A DNA stretch of 64,000 nt, taken from the NCBI GenBank assembly GCA_016208495.1, contig JACQXX010000104.1, positions 22,664 through 86,663 of the forward strand. The letters run 5' to 3'. This document shows positions 60,521 to 64,000 of this stretch, in pieces. The notes beneath the pieces were generated by a model. That model saw only the letters and a program-made list of their open reading frames with translations, ran no database searches and had not been told where the DNA came from. Made by a program: the position numbers and the translations under genes. The stretch's first letter is position 1; every line of letters begins with the position of its first letter. The DNA comes from Acidobacteriota bacterium. GTDB lineage: Bacteria > Acidobacteriota > Blastocatellia > Chloracidobacteriales > Chloracidobacteriaceae.

Positions 60521-61699
60521 TTATTTCAAAACCGCCACGCCAGGAAGCTCCAGTCCAGATAAGAACTCCAGGCTCGCACCACCTCCGGTTGAAACGTGGG
60601 AGACTTTATCAGCCAACCCGGCTTGATTGATCGCCGCTACGCTGTCACCGCCTCCAATAATTGTAGTGCCGTCACAGGCAGCCACGGCTTTGGCAACCGC
60701 CATGGTGCCTTCGGCATAGAGCGGGTTTTCAAAGATGCCCATTGGGCCATTCCAGACAATGGTTTTGGCCTTTGCAATTTCCTCGGTGTAGGCCGCAACT
60801 GTCGCCGGCCCAATGTCATACCCAGCCAGATCAGCCGGAGTTTCAGAAACGGATACTGTTTTCGGGGCCAGGTCTGGACGGCTCAAATCAGCCACCAGAT
60901 GATCGGTGGGGATCAGGAATTTGACCCCGCGTTCTTTGGCTTTTTGTTCAAGTTCGCGAGCCAGATTAAGTTTGTCATCTTCAACCAGTGATTTTCCAAT
61001 CTCCAGGCCACGGGCTTTTAAGAAGGTGTAGGACATTGCCCCACCAATCAACATGACATTCGCCGTTTTCAACAAATTGTCAATGACCTCAATTTTATCG
61101 GAAACTTTGGCACCACCCAGAATCGCCACAAAAGGATGTTCTGGGTCATGGAGGGCTTTCCCTAAATAGGTCAGTTCTTTTTCCATCAACAGGCCGGCGG
61201 CTTTGTCGGTCAAAAATTCAGTAATCCCAGCCGTCGAAGCATGCGCCCGGTGTGCGGTCCCAAATGCGTCATTGACATAGACATCAGCTAATTCAGCCAG
61301 TGATCGGGCAAAATCAGGGTTATTTTTCTCTTCTTCTTTGTAAAAACGGAGGTTTTCAAGCAGGAGAACTTCACCTGGTTGGAGGGCTTCAGCTTTTGCT
61401 TTTGCCTCTTCGCCAATACAATCAGCCGCAAAAGCAACTGGAATCCCAAGCAATTGTGAAAGTGGTTCAAGAACCGGCTGCAAACTGTATTTTGGTTGAG
61501 GCGACCCTTTAGGACGGCCCAAATGGGAGGCCAGGATGACTCGCCCGCCCTTTTCGCGCGCCAGTTGGATGGTCGGAATTGCAGCCCGAATGCGAGTGTC
61601 GTCAGCGACTTTCCCCTCAGCGTTGATCGGGACATTAAAATCAACTCGCATAAACACTCGTTTTCCCTGGAGATCAAGGTCTCGAATTGAAAGACTCAT
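60521..61699 (-). CDS. pgk: Phosphoglycerate kinase
   Basis: 392 residues, standard. Converts 1,3-bisphosphoglycerate and ADP to 3-phosphoglycerate and ATP in glycolysis. N-domain: [20 protein letters not shown] (residues 12-31), [35 protein letters not shown] and [16 protein letters not shown]; hinge and C-domain: [40 protein letters not shown] near 313 and [11 protein letters not shown] with [17 protein letters not shown] near 370 for nucleotide binding. Intact. Transcribed alone, divergent from the TagA-type gene and ending at a perfect hairpin. No gap gene is adjacent. Confidence 0.97.
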   Translation of the reverse strand: MSLSIRDLDLQGKRVFMRVDFNVPINAEGKVADDTRIRAAIPTIQLAREKGGRVILASHLGRPKGSPQPKYSLQPVLEPLSQLLGIPVAFAADCIGEEAKAKAEALQPGEVLLLENLRFYKEEEKNNPDFARSLAELADVYVNDAFGTAHRAHASTAGITEFLTDKAAGLLMEKELTYLGKALHDPEHPFVAILGGAKVSDKIEVIDNLLKTANVMLIGGAMSYTFLKARGLEIGKSLVEDDKLNLARELEQKAKERGVKFLIPTDHLVADLSRPDLAPKTVSVSETPADLAGYDIGPATVAAYTEEIAKAKTIVWNGPMGIFENPLYAEGTMAVAKAVAACDGTTIIGGGDSVAAINQAGLADKVSHVSTGGGASLEFLSGLELPGVAVLK

Positions 61700-61732
61700 A
61701 TGTTTTGCACCTTTTTTCAGAGATGGATTGAA

Positions 61733-62632
61733 ATGAAGGATGTGATGAAGTATGAAAGAGGCGTTCCAGGAGTATCACAAATGCCCGTACCTGCCAAGTC
61801 AATTTCTACTAGCAATTCCCCAAATACAATGGAGCAGACCTTCCCTACTTCCTGTCTATCCACTTCACGACCGCCGGCTCTCTTTGGCTCCGTGCGGGTT
61901 GATAACGTCACTCAGTCTGAAACCCTTGATCTGATTGAATCTTTGATTAGATCAGGAGGACATCATCGAATGGTAGTGGTCAATGCTTCGAAACTGGTTC
62001 TGGCTGAAAAAGATCTACTGTTGCGTGAAATTCTGGTCACCTCCGATATCATCACGGCTGATGGAATGTCGGTTGTCTGGGCCTCGCGATGCTCACGGAA
62101 TTTTGGCGCCGGACTTGTCGAGCGAGTTACTGGAATTGACACCATGACTGAGCTTTCTCAGCGGGCAGCTCAAAAAGGATACCGGGTGTTTTTACTTGGC
62201 GCGGCCCCTGGCGTGGCCCAGGCAGCCGCTCACCAACTGCAGTGTGTCTATCCAGGGTTGCGCGTCGTTGGCTGCCACGATGGATATTTTCCTGACTCAG
62301 AGTCAATTCGTGTGGCCTCAATGATTCAGGAATCTCGCCCTGACATTTTATTTGTTGCCATGGGATCACCCAAACAGGAGCACTGGCTGGCAACCTATGG
62401 AGCACAAACCGGTGCGGCGTTTTGTATTGGGGTGGGGGGTAGCTTTGATCATATCGCGGGGCGAGTTCGGCGTGCTCCACGGTGGATGCAGAAGGTCGGG
62501 TTGGAATGGCTGTTTCGGTTTGCTCAGGAGCCACGCCGTCTCTGGCGCAGATACCTCATTGGAAATGCTGAATTTGTGTCGTTTCTTCTTCGATTAAGAC
62601 AAACTTCTCGATCAACTTCTTCCAAATTGTGA
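61733..62632 (+). CDS. WecB/TagA/CpsF-family glycosyltransferase
   Basis: About 299 residues. GT26-type enzyme, family members of which add ManNAcA or related sugars to GlcNAc-PP-undecaprenyl in teichoic-acid, ECA or exopolysaccharide synthesis. Conserved: [34 protein letters not shown] (catalytic Asp region, about residue 105), [32 protein letters not shown] near 210 and [19 protein letters not shown] near 230 with [14 protein letters not shown] at the end. The acceptor and donor are not known. ATG 61733, 61745 or 61781 could start; the family homology begins at about residue 50. No polysaccharide cluster is around it, which is unusual. Confidence 0.87.
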   Translation: MKDVMKYERGVPGVSQMPVPAKSISTSNSPNTMEQTFPTSCLSTSRPPALFGSVRVDNVTQSETLDLIESLIRSGGHHRMVVVNASKLVLAEKDLLLREILVTSDIITADGMSVVWASRCSRNFGAGLVERVTGIDTMTELSQRAAQKGYRVFLLGAAPGVAQAAAHQLQCVYPGLRVVGCHDGYFPDSESIRVASMIQESRPDILFVAMGSPKQEHWLATYGAQTGAAFCIGVGGSFDHIAGRVRRAPRWMQKVGLEWLFRFAQEPRRLWRRYLIGNAEFVSFLLRLRQTSRSTSSKL

Positions 62633-62661
62633 TCCAGAATAATCAAACATCCCTATCAAAA

Positions 62662-62696
62662 CAAAAATCCCACAGAAGGTATCTGCGGGATTTTTG
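62662..62696. terminator. Bidirectional terminator
   Basis: CAAAAATCCCACAGA pairs with TCTGCGGGATTTTTG (one mismatch), loop AGGTA, with T-runs on both strands. It lies 30 bp past the glycosyltransferase stop and 35 bp past that of the convergent gene. Confidence 0.85.
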
Positions 62697-62730
62697 TTTT
62701 GGTTAAATGTTCAATTTGAAGTCGTGTCGG

Positions 62731-63663
62731 CTACTGCTTTTTTCCATCTGATTTCGGTTTATCAGGAGCTGGCTTAACCGAAATATTGGGTGGAGGTAAT
62801 TCTGGGTTCCCGGTTTTTGGAGTGGTCTCTAAGTTCAATTGTGACTTTTGGGTGATCCCCATATCGGGCAACTGAGCATTTTTTTCAAAGAGCACATAGT
62901 TAACCTCTGTCACTTTATTCTCAGTCGTCACCTGTATACTGATTGTAACTTCACCTTTACTGAAAAATTGATTCATGTACGGATGGGCACCTTCTGTGAT
63001 GCTCATATCACCTTTCAAAGTCCACCCTTGCTCATTCATTATTTTCTGATAGTAGTCCCTCACTTGTGGAAACGAGTCTTTTGTTTCATACCGATGGTGA
63101 ACCGTCCCACTGGTGTTCAAGAACCGCTCCATTGGTTTTAGATTAGGATAAATTGGTACTGAGCTTGGAAGGTCTGGTAATCCTTTGGTTGAAGTATTTG
63201 TGGACGGATCAACTGGCACCTCAGGTGCTTTGGCTTGAACACCATCGCCTGTCTGTGTATAGACCAGAATTGCTACTCCAGTTTCTTTGCCTCGATTGAG
63301 CAGTTGAAACCCAACTTTTTGCGCCCCTTTCCGCCAGATTTGCATTGATGGAGATTTAGGGGGATCCATCACCCATCCCTTTTCTTTAAATTTTTCTTGA
63401 TAAAACTTCAGGACTTCTTCATTGGGGAGCGCAACGTTCAAGTCATAGCGATCACCGGTTGCCGAGTTTGAAACTTTTGATTTTACGATTGCCTGTGGGT
63501 GATAGGGGATATCAACTGGCCATTCGGGTGGTGCGTTTGGATCTAAAGCAGTGAGACCGGATGGGCCTCCACTACGATTATCACTCCAGTATTTGATTCC
63601 AATGGCGGTGGCTCCAAGCAATACAATAACGAGGATTCCAATAAATGTTGCCTTTGACTTCAT
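62731..63663 (-). CDS. Membrane-anchored protein with two related domains
   Basis: 310 residues. N-terminal membrane segment (ATFIGILVIVLLGATAIGI), a short linker, and two related ~95-residue domains: one around PEWPVDIPYHPQAIVKSKVS to EVLKFYQEKFKEKGWVMDPP, the second around LPSSVPIYPNLKPMERFLNT to QVRDYYQKIMNEQGWTLKG. Each has the pattern (I/V)PYP.A, a beta hairpin, then FYQ..(F/M)..(K/Q)GW. The C-terminus is Pro/Lys-rich. Topology suggests a periplasmic or extracytoplasmic protein; family unknown, though such PxxP...YYQ...GW repeats recur in acidobacterial anchored proteins, as far as I recall. Monocistronic, with a bidirectional terminator downstream. Confidence 0.7.
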   Translation of the reverse strand: MKSKATFIGILVIVLLGATAIGIKYWSDNRSGGPSGLTALDPNAPPEWPVDIPYHPQAIVKSKVSNSATGDRYDLNVALPNEEVLKFYQEKFKEKGWVMDPPKSPSMQIWRKGAQKVGFQLLNRGKETGVAILVYTQTGDGVQAKAPEVPVDPSTNTSTKGLPDLPSSVPIYPNLKPMERFLNTSGTVHHRYETKDSFPQVRDYYQKIMNEQGWTLKGDMSITEGAHPYMNQFFSKGEVTISIQVTTENKVTEVNYVLFEKNAQLPDMGITQKSQLNLETTPKTGNPELPPPNISVKPAPDKPKSDGKKQ

Positions 63664-63862
63664 GGTCGAACGATCTTCCTTTTTCTTACTTTGAGTATTT
63701 TCTACTCTCCTGTTGAGGTAAAGCTATTTAGAGGCAGACGCATTTTTTTCTCAATCCGAATTGCCAGATTCCATAGCTATCAACAGATTTTTTGCCGGGT
63801 AAGGTTTCAAGCTAAGAATTATCAGCCAGTTGTATTGATAGTACCCTGAGCTGAGTATTCGT

Positions 63863-63895
63863 AAAAAAAGCGGGTGGGTTATGAAACCCACCCGC
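63863..63895 (-). terminator. Intrinsic terminator of the window-edge gene
   Basis: Perfect 11-bp stem GCGGGTGGGTT (63870-63880) / AACCCACCCGC (63885-63895), loop ATGA, and on the minus strand a run of seven T. It lies 35 bp past the stop of the partial gene. Confidence 0.9.
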
Positions 63896-63929
63896 CGTGG
63901 AAGCAGGCCGAAGCACTGCCTCTCAGAGA

Positions 63930-64000
63930 CTATTCAGCATCGGCGAGGTTCAGCGTGTAGGCCGCTGACTTGACACCATTGATGCCAATCACTTCGAGGG
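63930..64000 (-). CDS. 3' end of a gene of unknown function
   Basis: Only the last 23 codons fall in the window, ending LEVIGINGVKSAAYTLNLADAE before a TAG at 63930-63932 and a good terminator. The beta-strand pattern suggests an extracellular domain end (for example an Ig- or IPT-like repeat protein), but this is weak. The rest is outside the window. Confidence 0.6.
   Translation of the reverse strand, partial: LEVIGINGVKSAAYTLNLADAE

Overview
The window is a chromosomal segment of a Gram-negative-type bacterium. The division and cell-wall genes, a MurE with the meso-diaminopimelate signature DNPR, lipoprotein signals, Ser/Thr kinase remnants, carboxypeptidase-regulatory-like proteins and a DUF4388/DnaJ/TPR protein together resemble Acidobacteriota (perhaps Blastocatellia). 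That placement is an inference from gene style; no rRNA gene is present to confirm it.

Layout. 1-9.3 kb is mostly minus strand: suhB, a 608-residue unknown, a Tat-type secreted protein, a Ser/Thr kinase gene that has lost its N-lobe and is split by a TnpB-only IS605-type element, a beta-propeller protein, a DUF2227 membrane protein and miaA. 9.6-19.5 kb holds a TauE-type transporter, lysS, a UbiA prenyltransferase, a methyltransferase, a PQQ-type propeller, a ParDE toxin-antitoxin pair, a SUMF1-domain protein and two TatD-type nucleases, one of them cut short by an intergenic repeat. 19.8-32.9 kb carries inositol-phosphate synthase, pyrimidine-nucleoside phosphorylase, lipoproteins, a HAD phosphatase, the DUF4388-J-J-TPR protein, a soluble transhydrogenase-like flavoprotein and an RlmD-type RNA methyltransferase.

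33.3-51.9 kb is a complete dcw operon in the order mraZ, rsmH, ftsL, ftsI, murE, murF, mraY, murD, ftsW, murG, murC, murB, ftsQ, ftsA, ftsZ (no ddl or murA). A sigma70-type promoter followed by three 10-bp-spaced MraZ-box-like repeats precedes it, and a strong terminator follows ftsZ. 52.4-54.5 kb is a small operon: a SufR-like Fe-S-type repressor, an Mrp/ApbC ATPase and a 73-residue unknown. The rest is housekeeping: glycerophosphodiesterase, sulfate adenylyltransferase, glmM, 3-methyladenine glycosylase, a Kef-type antiporter, pgk, a TagA-type glycosyltransferase, an anchored repeat protein, and the 3' end of an unknown gene.

The most unusual feature is the intergenic DNA. Nearly every larger gap is filled by stem-loop-like repeats built as: a left arm of tandem short words (GGGTTCA, GAATGAA, GTGGTTAGTGATTA, GTAGCGAGTA, GGCTGAAGAC, CTTGGGG, GGTGACAA), a short core, and the same words inverted on the right. 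Cores are conserved between copies, and one core recurs with entirely different arms. These repeats supply stop codons, tails or leader codons to neighbouring genes and have replaced the end of one tatD gene. This is the best candidate here for an undescribed element system.
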